A stretch of 64,000 nucleotides of DNA, taken from contig NW_004955477.1 of the NCBI RefSeq assembly GCF_000276665.1, positions 2,520,169 through 2,584,168 on the forward strand. The letters are read 5' to 3'. Of the stretch, positions 10,107 through 21,070 are shown piece by piece. This DNA is from Chinchilla lanigera. Taxonomy: Eukaryota > Chordata > Mammalia > Rodentia > Chinchillidae. Position numbers and translations under genes: made by a program. The notes beneath the pieces were generated by a model. The model did no database searches. It was not told the origin of the DNA and saw nothing but the letters and a program-made list of their open reading frames with translations. Each line of letters opens with the position of its first letter. Within the stretch, counting starts at the first letter, position 1.

Positions 10107-10490
10107 GGGGACGTGGGTTTGGGCGTGGGAAGGAGGTCAGTCACATTTTAACTGAGTGATCTGCTTGGGCAAGGTCAGAATTAATTAGAAGCCTGACTCC
10201 TTCTCTGGGATCTCTCCTAGATGAGGCACCCGAGGGCCCTGCGGGTTTGGAGTCATAGGTGAACAGCCAGGATCTGAGGTCAAGAAACCCAGTCCCTTCT
10301 GGTCACGCGCACCCTCTCAGAGTGCGGCCCCCTTTGAAGCTTCAGCACTCCTGAGATGCGGGCCTCCTTTCTTTCCCAGGCCCTGAAGTGGGTAGTCTGG
10401 CTCCCCTAGTTGTGTCTGGCCTATAGGAATGAGGAAGACCCCATTCTCAAGCCACAGAAGCATTCTCTCTGAGAGGCCAGCCCAGGGCCC
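10107..10490. other. Unique intronic sequence
   Basis: Nothing recognised. Confidence 0.35.
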
Positions 10491-10971
10491 TGTCTTTGTC
10501 TGTGCTGCTATAACAGTACCTAAACTAGGTAACTCTCACCATTCTGGAAGCTGGGAAGTCTACACCAAGGCGCCAACAGGTTCTTTTTCTGGTTCCAAGA
10601 TAGCACCTACTAGCCGGGCGTGGTGGCACACACTTGTAATCCCAGCACTCCAAAGGCTGAGGCAGGAGAATCACAGCAAGTTTCAGGCCAGTCTGGGTTA
10701 CATAATGAGTTCAAGGCCACCCTGCACTATAAAGTGAGATTCTGTCTCAAAAAAAAAAAAAAAAAAGAAAAAAGCAAGATAACACCTAGTTACTGTGTCT
10801 TCCAGAGAGGGGAGAATATTGTGTCCTCTCGTGGCAGAAGAGAGAAGCCCTTCTAATAACGCTGTTAATCCTATGACCAGACACCTTCTAAAAGGCCCAC
10901 TTTCCCACACTTAGCATTGGGAGCTAAGTTTTCAAGAACTTAATTTTGGGGGACCTGTTCAGACTATAGCA
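10491..10971 (-). mobile_element. MaLR-class LTR interrupted by B1
   Basis: Starts TGTCTTTGTCTGTGCTGCTATAACAG and ends 'gggggacctgttcagactatagca', the typical minus-strand limits of a MaLR LTR. The centre is occupied by a B1 at 10611-10775. No clear 5-bp flank duplication. Confidence 0.78.
10611..10775 (+). mobile_element. B1 SINE with internal duplication
   Basis: GCCGGGCGTGGTGGCACACA start, duplicated centre ('ggccagtctgggttacataatgagttcaaggccaccctgc') and an A tail. Target duplications AAGATAGCACCTA (10597-10609) and AAGATAACACCTA (10776-10788) differ at one base. Confidence 0.92.
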
Positions 10972-10975
10972 AGGC

Positions 10976-11520
10976 CTCGAAGCCCCTAGTCTCACCTTCG
11001 CCTCAGAGTTTCAGAGCCTGACCTGGCTGTTGCTCCCAGGCAAGGAGCTCCTGGCTGAGATGGAACTTGGCACCCCGCGAGTGCGTGGCACCTGTCACTC
11101 TTGCACAGTACTGCCCCGTGGAGGCCCTGCGTGAGCTTAGTGTGCATCTGACTTCTGGTGTGGTGTGCCTGAGCAGAAGATGAAACGTAGGACCTGTGAA
11201 TCTTGTGCACAGGGCTTCTTCTGGTTTGTTGTAGGAAAATATATTATCTTTCTTGATTAAATGTCTTCGTTTGGAATCTTCTTGACCTGCACAAGACAGG
11301 TGCCCCTATTCACTGAGAAAGCACTGGCCTTGTGCTTTGCCCACGCGTGCCGCTAGATGGCAGGGTCTGAAGAAAGTCCCACCCACAGTAGGGAGCTTGA
11401 CAGACAAGCAAGTGAGCATGCGGAGGCTGTGCCTCGCCCACACGGCCAGGAGTTAACCCTTTTCAGAGTCCAGTTACCTGCGTCACATTTAAAGGAGAGT
11501 GCAGGAAGGTCGCCGAATGT
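10976..11520. other. Unique intronic sequence
   Basis: No repeat or exon recognised. It includes a CTCF-type motif at 11350. Confidence 0.35.
11350..11363 (+). promoter_or_regulatory. Predicted CTCF core motif
   Basis: CCGCTAGATGGCAG fits the CTCF core CCASYAGRKGGCRS at 13 of 14 positions (G instead of A at position 3). Prediction from the motif only. Confidence 0.5.
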
Positions 11521-11524
11521 GGCT

Positions 11525-11600
11525 TGACTAGTATGCACAAAGCCCTGGGTTCCATCCCCAGCACTGCATACACGTACACACACACACACACACACACAAA
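11525..11600 (+). repeat. ID 3' fragment followed by (CA)n
   Basis: 'gcacaaagccctgggttccatccccagcac' is the 3' half of an older ID-type SINE. It runs directly into an ACACAC tract (11577-11598), which may have grown from its tail. Confidence 0.65.
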
Positions 11601-12172
11601 GTAAATGTTGTCTACCTAAAGGAGTTTTCTCCTGGAGAGAGAAATTCCATGCACAGTTTGCCAAATCCTTCGAGGCGTGCATAGTGCTGGTGTTTGGGTT
11701 TTTTCATTTTATGAAAATGGGATTATACTGTTTTGCAACCTGCAGGTTGTTTTTCTCTTCTTGAACATGTTTTACGGCATCTTTCCTGGTCAGTCTTCTT
11801 CTCTGTAAACACCTGACAGCATGCTACCTGTAAGTACTCACTCCAGTGCTTCGTGCACACAGCAGCCTTTGTTTTTGGCCAGCAGTGATGCTGGTGCTGC
11901 TGTCGGGTGAGTGATTTCCGTCTGGCCCCCAGGTACAGTTGCATTGCCCTGGTTGGAGAGAATGGGACTTGCCTGACTTTTGCTTGTATGTCAGGATGCA
12001 GATCTGCCTTAGTTGTCCTGCAGGATGGAGGGACAAGAGTCTTGGTTCGGGTAAGGTAGGGACTGAGTCACCCATCAGGAGGCGAAGGGGCAGAAAAGGA
12101 AGGCAGGTCCTGTGTGTGTGAGCACATGTACAAGGGACAAATCCCCCAGCAAGTGCTGACTCTCTCGGGCCT

Positions 12173-12430
12173 CGCTGTCCAATACAGTGGCCACAAGCTT
12201 CAGGTGGCAACCAAGTGCTTGAAATGCAGCTGATCCAAATGGGATACGCCGAAAGGGTGAACTTCATGCCAGGTTTCAGAGACCACGTAGGAAATAGAGT
12301 GTGACCGAGCTCATCAGTAATTTCTGTATTAATGTTTTCTATATCATTGTTGGTTGAAATGTCAACACTGTACGTTCATTTCACCCGTTTCTGTACTTTT
12401 TATTAGTGTGGTTCTGTGGCTGGAGTTGGC
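12173..12430. repeat. Ancient interspersed repeat (CTGTCCAATA / GTGGC type)
   Basis: 'ctgtccaatacagtggccac', 'caagtgcttgaaatgcagct' and 'atttcacccgtttctgtactttttattagtgtggttctg' follow a widespread old mammalian repeat in order. I do not name the family. Confidence 0.5.
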
Positions 12431-15400
12431 CTCCTCCAGGGGAAGGTGCCTCGTCCTTGCACTACCCCTTTCTCCCTCCAGATGGCACTGTAGGCGCATG
12501 GACGCACCCTCATGAGGCCTGCTGCACTGCATGGCTTGGACAGCAGGCTACAGGGCCAGCTGTGTGCTCCCTAGCGGTGATAGGACTCACTTATTTGGGG
12601 ACAGGGTCTCCAGAGTCCCTTGTGGCATCCTATGTGGTGTCCTCTGCCATGGGCAGCCTAGATCCTGGGCCAGAGCCCCTTCACTGTGCAGAAATGCTAC
12701 TGCCTGGCCTTCTGCCAGTACCCGCCTCGCCCTTCCCAGGGCTGACCCTCCCAACCCAAGCTCCTTGCCCCTCTCAGAATCTCTGGGCAGGCAGCACTGG
12801 GTGTGGAGGTCACCATGGTCTCTGCCTCTGCCAGATAAGAGTCCCACATGCAGGGACCATGTCTTGTCGGTGACCAAGGGAAGTCCTTACCCTTGTACTG
12901 GGCCTCTGCTCTAGCCCTGAGTGTCCTTGCAGGACCCACAGGCCCCTGGATGAGTGGGCTGGGTATCGGAAGGCCTCCTGCGCCTTGACTTCTGTTGGCC
13001 AATTGGCAGAGTGAAGGGCTGGGGAGGGTGGCCTTGCCGTGGGCACAGGTGGCAGGTAGCCATGTGCTGAGTGACTTGGCATTCACACCGGTGTGAACTT
13101 GAGGCAGGATGGGGACACTGAGCTCTCGGGGCCACCGAGCAGGGCTGGCGTAAGAACGGGAGGGGCCTGTCTCAGAGCCCTGCTGCAGGATGGCCCTTCG
13201 GCCACTGTCCTCAAGCTTTGCACACAGGAGCTGCTGGGGAGTGTGGGGTTTGGGCTCCTTCCTGAGCCGAGAGATCTGCTCGTGTGCCCATGGCCCTGTC
13301 TTGCTGCTGTTCCCACAGCGTGACTAAAGTTAAGACTGAAGCTCTAACTTAGGCCTCATCATAGGGTGGCTTGGCTTGGGAAGTGAGTTTTGCAGGGCCT
13401 GCCACGCAGAAGGCTCAGTCCCTGAGCAGGAGAGTCCTAGAGCTTTGTCAAGGGGCGGAGGTCGTTCCCCATCTGAGCTAGGAAGGTTTTGGACTGATGG
13501 TATGTACAGCTCTCCCTACTCAGCAGGGCTGCCCTGGAGCTGGGCACAAACACAAAGAGTTCTCCTCATGCCTGCTCTGTGTGGAAGTCCAGCCCAGCTA
13601 GGGTGCGGCCACACCTGGCTGACAGGTAAGGGCTTGAGCCGTTCCTCATCTGCCCTGCTCCTCGGGCATCTGGCACTTTGGGCATGCCAGCAGATGGAGC
13701 CCAGGGCAGATGGTGATTCCTCTGGACTCCTGGAGGTCCCCCCAACCATGGGGCGTCCCTGCTGCCCAGCCCAGAACCATGTGCTTACTCCATAGTGCCT
13801 GTGCCCACCGGTGCAGTTCCTTGTGGTCTCGGTGAGTCCTGCAGACCCATGGGCGCCGGCTTCCCCCTGGGATGGGCCTTTCAGTGAAACAGCTGAGCCT
13901 TCCCCAGGGCCACCAGGCCAGGGCTCCAGGGACTAGTCTAGAGCCCTGCCTCTCCTCCATGGCAGGTGCTCTGGCCACTGCATCCTGCTCTGTGGTCAGA
14001 TCTGTGGCAGAGCCGTAGCCACTGCTTTCCTGGGCCTTGCCTCAGGGTCAGGCAAAGCTCTGGGCCTGAGTGGCCAGGACTTGTCTGGGAGGACTGCTGC
14101 CCACCACTGCCAGGCGCTGCTGCCCCTTCCCTTCCTCCCAGGGGCAGGCTGCATCTTCCCTGGGCACCGGGGCTGGACCCAGGGTCCTCCCATCCTGGCA
14201 GATACGTGGAAGGGACAGTCTGCCCATTCTGAAGAGCCCTGTCTGCCCCCAGCGGGGGAGAAGTAGCCTTCAGCAAGTCAGTCTTCCTACCTCTTTATAT
14301 CCTCACTGACCCACCTCCTGGGGACCAGCTGGAAACTGGGAAATGCTTCCCAGTTTCCTTTCACTCCAGTACCCAGTCCAGGCAGCACTGTGTTTCTTAA
14401 GCACAAATGGAAGGTGCCAGTGCTTGAATCCTCTGTTAACTGTGTAAATAAACCAGCTACACAAAGCTCACAGCGAATCTTCCCTTACTGTGTTCTCAAG
14501 GTTGGAAGATGTTTTGAGCCCAGAATGGTCTTTGCCCTCTGGACTCCAGAGGAAACGTTTTCTGACCAGGATTCCAGTAGTTTGAGCTTCACCGAGGCTC
14601 AGATGCTCCTTTTCTCCTGAACTGGGCTGGGACCGGGTGCTGTGGGGGCCTTTCCACCCAGAGCCACCCAGCTTTCCCTCCGCCCTGCACAGGCCACCCA
14701 GCGAGGCGGAGTAGGCAGGAGGGAGGGTGCTGCAGAACGTGGCCACATGTGCAGACAGCTGCCACCCAGCACGCCTTTGACTGGGTCCTCATGACTACAG
14801 CGACTGACTTCGCTTTTTCTTATAGGAAGAGGCTCTGGGTTCCCTTTGGAATGACAGATTTTTCTTCAGTTGCCGTGTAGGGTTTGAGGGAGGTACGCAC
14901 ACAGGGGTGCTGTTTTTCAGCCATCACCTGTGTAACAGCAAGCAGCTGTCCAGTGCAGGCCAGGTGTGGAAGGCAGCACTGGTCAGCAGGTCCGGGAGTC
15001 AAGGTCTCTCTGTCCCTGGTCCTCTGTGCCTGCAGATGAGAGACTTGCTACTGTCAGGCTGAGCAGGACTTCTGTCCTCCTGTGAAAAGCCCCAAGTCCA
15101 GAGCCACTGGAAGATGAGCCCGGCCCAGGGGAAGCCGGAACCAGCTGCACCCATGCATTGGAGCAGGGACTAACACTGCACTGGGTCTCCCCCATCCGTC
15201 AGGCCACATTCCCCACTGCCGGTGCAGACAAGGTCAGTGGGACAGAGCTTGGGAGACTCTGCTTGTGGAGCGATTCAGTGTCCCCAGCAACTCTTCAGAC
15301 CCCTCCCGTCCTGTGGCTACAGGGATGTGTTTGAGCACTTGTGGAGTCAGAGAGGAGCTTCAGTTCAACTGAGGTCCCACAGGGAGACAGGACACACCCA

Positions 15401-15440
15401 AATTCAAGCCTGTATGCTGTCTTCCTTTTGTTGCTTTTTG
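12431..15440. other. GC-rich unique intron, no gene supported
   Basis: About 3 kb without recognised repeats. Many open frames overlap on both strands here (up to about 155 codons), as expected in GC-rich DNA. None shows a protein family, a start context or splice logic I can support. CpG is not notably frequent, so I do not call an island. Confidence 0.45.
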
Positions 15441-15645
15441 AAACAACTTGATGAGCGATAATCTGCACAGTGTACAGCTCAGGCTTTTCATGCATTCATG
15501 GTTGCGCAGCCTTCCCCACAATCGTTTTTACAACATTTCATCATTCCAGGAGGAAATCCCGAGCCTTTGAGTCATCAGTACGGAAGCCCCGGTCTCCCAG
15601 CCCTAGGCAAACGCTAACCTACTTTTTGACACACTTTCATTAAAA
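15441..15645 (-). repeat. L1M 3' UTR fragment
   Basis: 'tgcacagtgtacagctcaggcttttcatgcattcatggttgcgcagcc' and 'gtctcccagccctaggcaaacgctaacctactttttg' follow the minus strand of old L1 3' UTRs. Confidence 0.6.
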
Positions 15646-15820
15646 AATACTTTTGAGGTTCTAGGGATTGAGCTCAGGGGCACTCTGCCGCTGAGCTACA
15701 TCCCCAGTCCAGTTTATTTGTTATTTTTAGGAGTCTTGCCCATGCTGGGCTTGAACTTGCAGACTTCCTGCTCAGCCTCACAGAGCACTCAGATTCCAGG
15801 TGCATGCCACTGTCCCTGCC
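15646..15820 (-). mobile_element. B1-dID SINE (minus)
   Basis: dID half first ('gattgagctcaggggcactctgccgctgagctacatccccag'), then the B1 half in reverse ('cttgcccatgctgggcttgaactt ... aggtgcatgccactgtcc'). Target duplication TTCATTAAAA at 15636-15645 and 15821-15830. Confidence 0.85.
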
Positions 15821-15855
15821 TTCATTAAAATTAAAAAAAAAAATTTTCGTATGAA

Positions 15856-16049
15856 GCTAGGCATGTGGATGCATGCCTACAATCTCAGAACTTTAAGAGA
15901 CTGACTGAGGCAGGAGATCATAATTTCAAGCCCAACCTGGGTAACTTAGTGACTTAGCAAGATCCTATCTTTAAAATAAAAAGGGTCGGGGATATTGCTC
16001 AGTACGAAGGCTGTGAGTTCAGTGCCCAGTACTGGAAAAAAAAGTGTGA
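15856..16049 (+). mobile_element. B1-dID SINE (plus), facing the previous one
   Basis: B1 half ('gctaggcatgtggatgcatgcctacaatctcag') followed by a tRNA-like dID half ('gggtcggggatattgctcagta ... ctgtgagttcagtgcccagtactgg') and A tail. Short flank repeats TATGAA (15850-15855 and 16050-16055) are its likely target duplication. Confidence 0.82.
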
Positions 16050-16059
16050 TATGAATAAA

Positions 16060-17540
16060 CTCTGACTGTGAAGCTTAATGACTAACAAAGCAAACATGTT
16101 TGTCAAGAACCAGGACACTGCCAGCTCCCCAGCAGACCCTAGTCCCTGGCCATCCCATGCCCCTGGTCCCCTGAGTGACCACCACCCCCACTTTGGTCAC
16201 ACTCATTTCTGGGTGTGGTTTGTATCCCTCAGCAGTAGAGCTGGGGCTGGCCTATTCCAACTTTCAACTGAATGGAAGACCACGTGGATCGTTTGCCATC
16301 GTTGGTTCCTCCTGGTGGCCGTGTGTTCTCTGTGGTAGGAACTCGCCTCTCTGCCCGTCCCTCAGAGGGGATGAGGAGATGGTTGGGTATGGCCTAGCTA
16401 GGCCATTCTGCACAGGCTGGCAGGAACATTCTGGCCTGCCTCCTGGGGACACCAACATGGGTCCTTCTAGGGCAGGCCTGCCAACAGATGGCATTGCTGG
16501 GTCATGTGTCATATGTTTAGCTTGCCAGATGGCATCAGACGGGCCCCTCACCATAGCAGACCAAGTCCCTCTTGCACTATATCCTGGCCACCAGTTAGCG
16601 GTCTGAGAGGGAGCCCCTGTTCTCCCATTTTATAGTCCTAAAGGGTCTCGGGCATGATCAGCACCTGACAGTCCAGTTCCCTCAGACCCTGGGCCTAATG
16701 AGAGACTGGGGAGGGAACCCCAAGAGGCCCTGGGGAGGGTAGAATGGGCCGCCAGCAGAGGGCTTTGGCAGACAGAGGTGGGCATGTGTAACGAGGTGAG
16801 TATACCCTACCTGGTGCTGCAGGCAAGGAAGGAGGATCCGGGGTGGACACTGCCCCCTCCAGCTTTCTCTGTGGAGGCGGGAGGCAGATTCCTTGAATCT
16901 GTACAGTGTCGCTGCTCTCTGACTGGCCCGTGGGTGGAGACACACAAGTATGGTACTTTCTGGTACCTGTCCTCAACCTGACCTCATTATGCTTGATCCC
17001 TGACCAAGACCACTTTGTGTCCCGGGCAGGATGGGAAAGGTATTCAAATCTGTCAGCGGCCGGGCTGTGCTCTGTGTTCCCAAGGAGATCCGGTGGGGCA
17101 TGGCTAGTAGAGGCTGGGGGTGGCCACAGAGGGAGGCCGGGAGGCCAGGGGCCAGCCAGGAGGGAGAACACACATAACATCCTCCCAGCCCCGGGAACTT
17201 GCCTCTGGGGAGCCTGCAGGTAACTCAGGTCCTGGAAGGCCCCAGAGCGGTGGGACAGGAATTAAGGAAGGGTCAGCTGGGCCTTCCAGTTCCACCAGGT
17301 CCACGGGGCACATCAATCCAGGAGTCACTCAGCAAACATCCCAGGTATGTGGTCTGGGCCTGCTGCTCATGTTTGCTCTTCTCACCCTTTTGATTTCCCC
17401 AGAGGAGGACACTCAGCAGCAAGCTCGCAAGGAGGCTACTGGGTGGGTGCCTCCCAAAGGGACACACACTCAGGCCTGTGTAGGCGCCCTCCCCTTAACC
17501 TCAGCTCAGATAAATCACCTGACCCTGAAGGCTGCCTCTC
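16060..17540. other. Unique intronic sequence
   Basis: No repeat or exon recognised; overlapping chance frames only. Confidence 0.35.
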
Positions 17541-17544
17541 ATCT

Positions 17545-17675
17545 TTCCCAGCTTATAGATGTGGAAGCAGCAGCAAAAAGAGGTGGAATAACTTACCTAA
17601 GGCCACACAGCCTGCCAGGCAGGATTCAAACCCAAGTCTCTGACTCGGTGCCTCTGAACACTCATAGCACCCTGT
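17545..17675 (+). repeat. MIR SINE
   Basis: 'cttatagatgtggaagcagcag', 'ggtggaataacttacctaaggccacacagcctgccaggcaggattcaaacccaagtctctgac' is the conserved MIR core and 3' part. Confidence 0.78.
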
Positions 17676-17770
17676 AATTAGCTAGGTCTCATGGAATTCT
17701 GGGCAAAGGCCAGTCCTGCCAAACAAGAATGGCTGCTCACATCCCTCCCTCTCCCTGCTTTATCACCCTA

Positions 17771-17794
17771 AACACACACACACACACACACACA
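17771..17794. repeat. (AC)n microsatellite
   Basis: About 12 uninterrupted AC units. Confidence 0.97.
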
Positions 17795-18467
17795 GCCTGG
17801 CTTCGGGGGCTTCTGACCCAGGGCAGATCATGAAGTGGGTCATTTGACCCCATGCACCCTCCTGAGGGCCTGGTGGTGTGAGGTGACAGTTGGCAGCCCC
17901 AGAAGTCACCTGTTTGTGCTTAGAGTCAGCTGAACTGGAGCCCTCCCTTGCCTGCTGTGGAGTGGAATGAGAAGGGGATGCCAGGCCAGTCTCGGCAGCT
18001 CTGGCAGGACTGCAGCTTGCTGGAGAAGTGAGGGACCACTGCCGTGAGACATGGCAAGAGTGGCTCACCGTCCTGTGCCAGGCTGGCCTCCTGTCCACAG
18101 TGTTCTGGGTGCCTGCTGTGGGCCCCAGCTTCCTCGTGTGTGGCCCCAATGGGAACCTGAGCCACGTAGGCTCTAAGGTATACTCGAGCGCCGTTCGAGC
18201 CCTGCTGCGGAGCCCCTCTGAGACGGGGGTCTCACTCCAGTCTTCTCTTGCTCCCCATGGGAATGGCCCCAGCCTTCTCGCTACCATGGTATGGCTTGGG
18301 TCATGGCCAGTGTGGTTGGCATGAGCTAGTCCAGGGACAGGAGGGAAAGTTTCCCAAAGCTTTGCTTGTTGCTCCGTTTTGCCTACACCCGGGACAGATG
18401 CAATGGCACCCATGGGCTTGATTTCTGACTTCTGTTCTTGTGGTTGCACTTTATCCTGATGATTGCA
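17795..18467. other. Unique intronic sequence
   Basis: The longest open frame of the window (228 codons, minus, 17763-18449) spans this stretch but reads through the AC microsatellite as CVCVCVC and has no recognisable domain. I treat it as chance. Confidence 0.4.
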
Positions 18468-18481
18468 CTTTATTCACTTTC

Positions 18482-18582
18482 TTTTTTTTTTTTTTTTGGT
18501 TTTTCTCCGGTACCGGGAACCGAACTCACGACCTTGCGCTTGCCAGGCAGGCGCTTTGCCGCTGAGCTAAATCCCCAGCCCC
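18482..18582 (-). mobile_element. ID SINE (minus), young
   Basis: T run, then CTCCGGTACCGGGAACCGAACTC ... GCTGAGCTAAATCCCCAGCC in pieces. Perfect 14-bp target duplication CTTTATTCACTTTC at 18468-18481 and 18583-18596. This is one of the closest copies to the apparent local ID consensus. Confidence 0.95.
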
Positions 18583-18599
18583 CTTTATTCACTTTCATT

Positions 18600-20265
18600 G
18601 GTGCAGTTTTGTGGGCAGAACCTAGAATGTCGTGTTGCGTGCTCTCCTGGCCCTGCTGTCATCCTCAGGCTGGAGACAGCCAGTCCCTCTACCTAGTGCG
18701 ACTGTGCCTCCCTGGTACCCTGGTACTTCCTGCCTTCATGTGGGTGAGCAACTGTACAAAACCAGAGCAACGGGGAGACAAAAGCCTGGCCCTTGTCCTT
18801 CCAGGGTACAGATCCAGCTGGATAAACTTGGACATACTTACCTCCTATGTGCCTCATTTTCCTCATGTGTCCACTGCGGATGAGCCTTACTCCCCCAGGC
18901 AATAAGGTTCAACATGAGTTTTGGAAGGACATTCAAACCATGCCAGTCCCCACCAGCACTGAAGGGAGGCCAAGCTTGTCTTCTTGTCCCCATCCCAGAC
19001 ACTTACTGAGCCCCTGTGACAGCCAGGCACTGCTGGGATGGGGGCGGAGGTGCAGGTGTCTCCACGCTCCGAGCTGCTCCTTCTAGTAGGGAAAAGGCAT
19101 CCGTAGGTGAGCAGGTGGACCCACCTTGCCGAGGGTGAGATTCATTCCCTCTCCTGGTGCCCAGCAGCCTCCCACACTCATCTCCCATCACTGTCACTGC
19201 TGTCGTCTTTGCTGGCGCCGAGCAATGGCCTTTTATGCTCCTTGCCTTACCTCACACCCTCTCTGGGCCACCAGCCCCTCTCATGTCCACAGACTGTTTC
19301 TCGACCAGCAGGGCCTATAATGGGACTCCCTGGTAGGTCCTCTAGCCTGGGACTCAGTCTCTGGCCTCCTACCATCCTGGGGCTCTCCTGGAGGTAGAGA
19401 CTCAATCTACCTCGCCTGTGTGGCTCCCAGCTTGTCAGTGATCGGTGGGACAGCAGAGTTGACCTCCTGACCTACAAGTGGGAAACACAACTGGAGCCAT
19501 GTTTCCAAACGGGCCAAAATCCTTGGGCAGTTAGTGGTAAACAAACAAAGCAAAGCCTCAGATGTTACAGTGACTGTATAGCCTCAAAGAGTCATAGTAC
19601 ATAACGGGGTGGGGTGGGGCACGGCACCTGGGTTCCTGCCTCTTCCTCTGAGTCTGTTCCTGTGTCCTCTGGGGCCATCATGCCTCTACCCCTAGCCCAT
19701 CACTGTTCGCAGGCCTGGGCACTGGGACTCAGGCTCAGCACAGAGGCTCCTAGCTACGGCAGTGGGCATGTGAGCCGTGACTTGACCCAGGATTTTCCAG
19801 AACCCTTTAGAAAATGGCCACTGAAAGATAAGCTGAGAACCAGCAGTAGCCACCTCTGTCACCCCAGGAGAAAGTGCCTGAAAATGAAGCCAACCAGCAG
19901 AAAAGCAGAGCCTAGAAATGCAGAAACTCCCAGTGACATCACTTAAACATCTGAATCTAACTCTCCCTGAAGCTGGTCTCGCTTCTGGTCTTTTTAGTAA
20001 AGTGGGAATAAGCATTTTCTGTTGGCAGTGCAGCACAGAGCACTGCACGTGTTTCAGGACTGGCACAGTCTCTGAGGCTTCCCTGGTCAGTCAGCCAGGG
20101 CCACTTTCTGATGCATGCCCACTGGGAGCCTATGCCAAAGCTGTGCTTTCTTTACATGTGTGGATGCTGTGATGTGCAAGGCCCAGTCCTCAGGCCACGC
20201 TCTTCCCAGTAGCCTTCACTTCATTCTGTTCACTTGCTATGTGTCTGCAAAGTGCTAGAAGGAAC
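18600..20265. other. Unique intronic sequence
   Basis: Nothing recognised as gene or repeat. Confidence 0.35.
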
Positions 20266-20416
20266 CTTACTTAACCTCTAGTAAACTGTGCCAGTGAAGA
20301 TGTGTTAGAGCCATCCCTAAATAGATGAGCTGCCTGGAGACTGGAAAGTCCCTATCCCTAGAGATGACCCTCAGAGGCTGGCAGACCTCCTGCTGTGGAA
20401 GCCAAAGAAGGGACTG
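20266..20416 (+). repeat. Local duplication, copy 1
   Basis: About 150 bp that recurs in direct orientation at 20921-21070 with roughly 80% identity. Shared landmarks are 'gaagatgtgttagagc', 'ccctagagatgaccc' and 'ggcagacctcctgctg'. Family unknown. Confidence 0.85.
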
Positions 20417-20549
20417 CCCTGCTGAAGGTTGGAGGCTCAGAGTCACCCTCACTGTGCTGACATTGGATGGCACTGCTGGGGTCCGGGTCATCTTGGTACC
20501 TCTGGTCATTGTGAAACTCTGAGGCTGATCCTGTTTCCTACTCCTAAAT

Positions 20550-20660
20550 AGGGCTCCGAGCTTACAGATGATATTAAGTCATTGCTGCATCAGTATTGTC
20601 ACCTCCCATTTACAGATGTGGAAAATGAAGCTTAGATATGGCAGGGACATTGATGCTGGG
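20550..20660 (+). repeat. MIR fragment
   Basis: 'ccatttacagatgtggaaaatgaagcttagatatggcagg' is MIR-like. It is short and diverged. Confidence 0.5.
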
Positions 20661-20920
20661 TTTTTCTGACAGGAACTGTCACCTGATCCTCAGTTCCATC
20701 TACTCTGAGACCTCCTCCTCTGGATCCTGGACTGTCGGGACTGGACCTGGAGTCCAGCAGTTAGAAACACAGTTATAGATTAGGCGTGTAAGTACATGAG
20801 TAGAAAAAAGAGGGAAGTATAGATACTATGGAGGACTGTGACTAGGTCCTCTATCTTGATACCTTCTAGTGTGCAGTAATGCTGCTGTAAGAATGAGCTA
20901 TTTTTATGCTGTACTCAGCC

Positions 20921-21070
20921 CTTATTTAACGTGTAGGAAACTGTGCCCAGGAAGATGTGTTAGAGCTATGCCAAAATAGAACAGGGTGCCTGGAAAGGGG
21001 AGAGTCCCCACCCTAGAGATGACCCCAGAGGTTGGCAGACCTCCTGCTGGGGAAGTCAAAGAAAGTACTG
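20921..21070 (+). repeat. Local duplication, copy 2
   Basis: Counterpart of 20266-20416, offset by about 655 bp. The sequence between the copies is not itself a known element to me. Confidence 0.85.

Noticed and set aside
12481..12497. CTCF-like CCTCCAGATGGCAC
   Set aside because: Two mismatches from the core consensus; not listed.
12431..14800. CpG island or promoter in the GC-rich stretch
   Set aside because: GC is high but CpG pairs are sparse, and no promoter elements or first exon are seen.
16170..16200. Possible last LHPP exon (CCTGAGTGACCACCACCCCC)
   Set aside because: Superficially like the codons for P-S-D-E-H-H-P, but the frame has a stop and the downstream residues do not match.
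17120..17677. 185-codon open frame (plus)
   Set aside because: Its 3' part is translated MIR sequence, so it is not a gene.
17763..18449. Longest open frame (228 codons, minus)
   Set aside because: It reads through the AC microsatellite as alternating Cys-Val, has no recognisable domain and no splice or promoter context. Long chance frames are expected in GC-rich intron.
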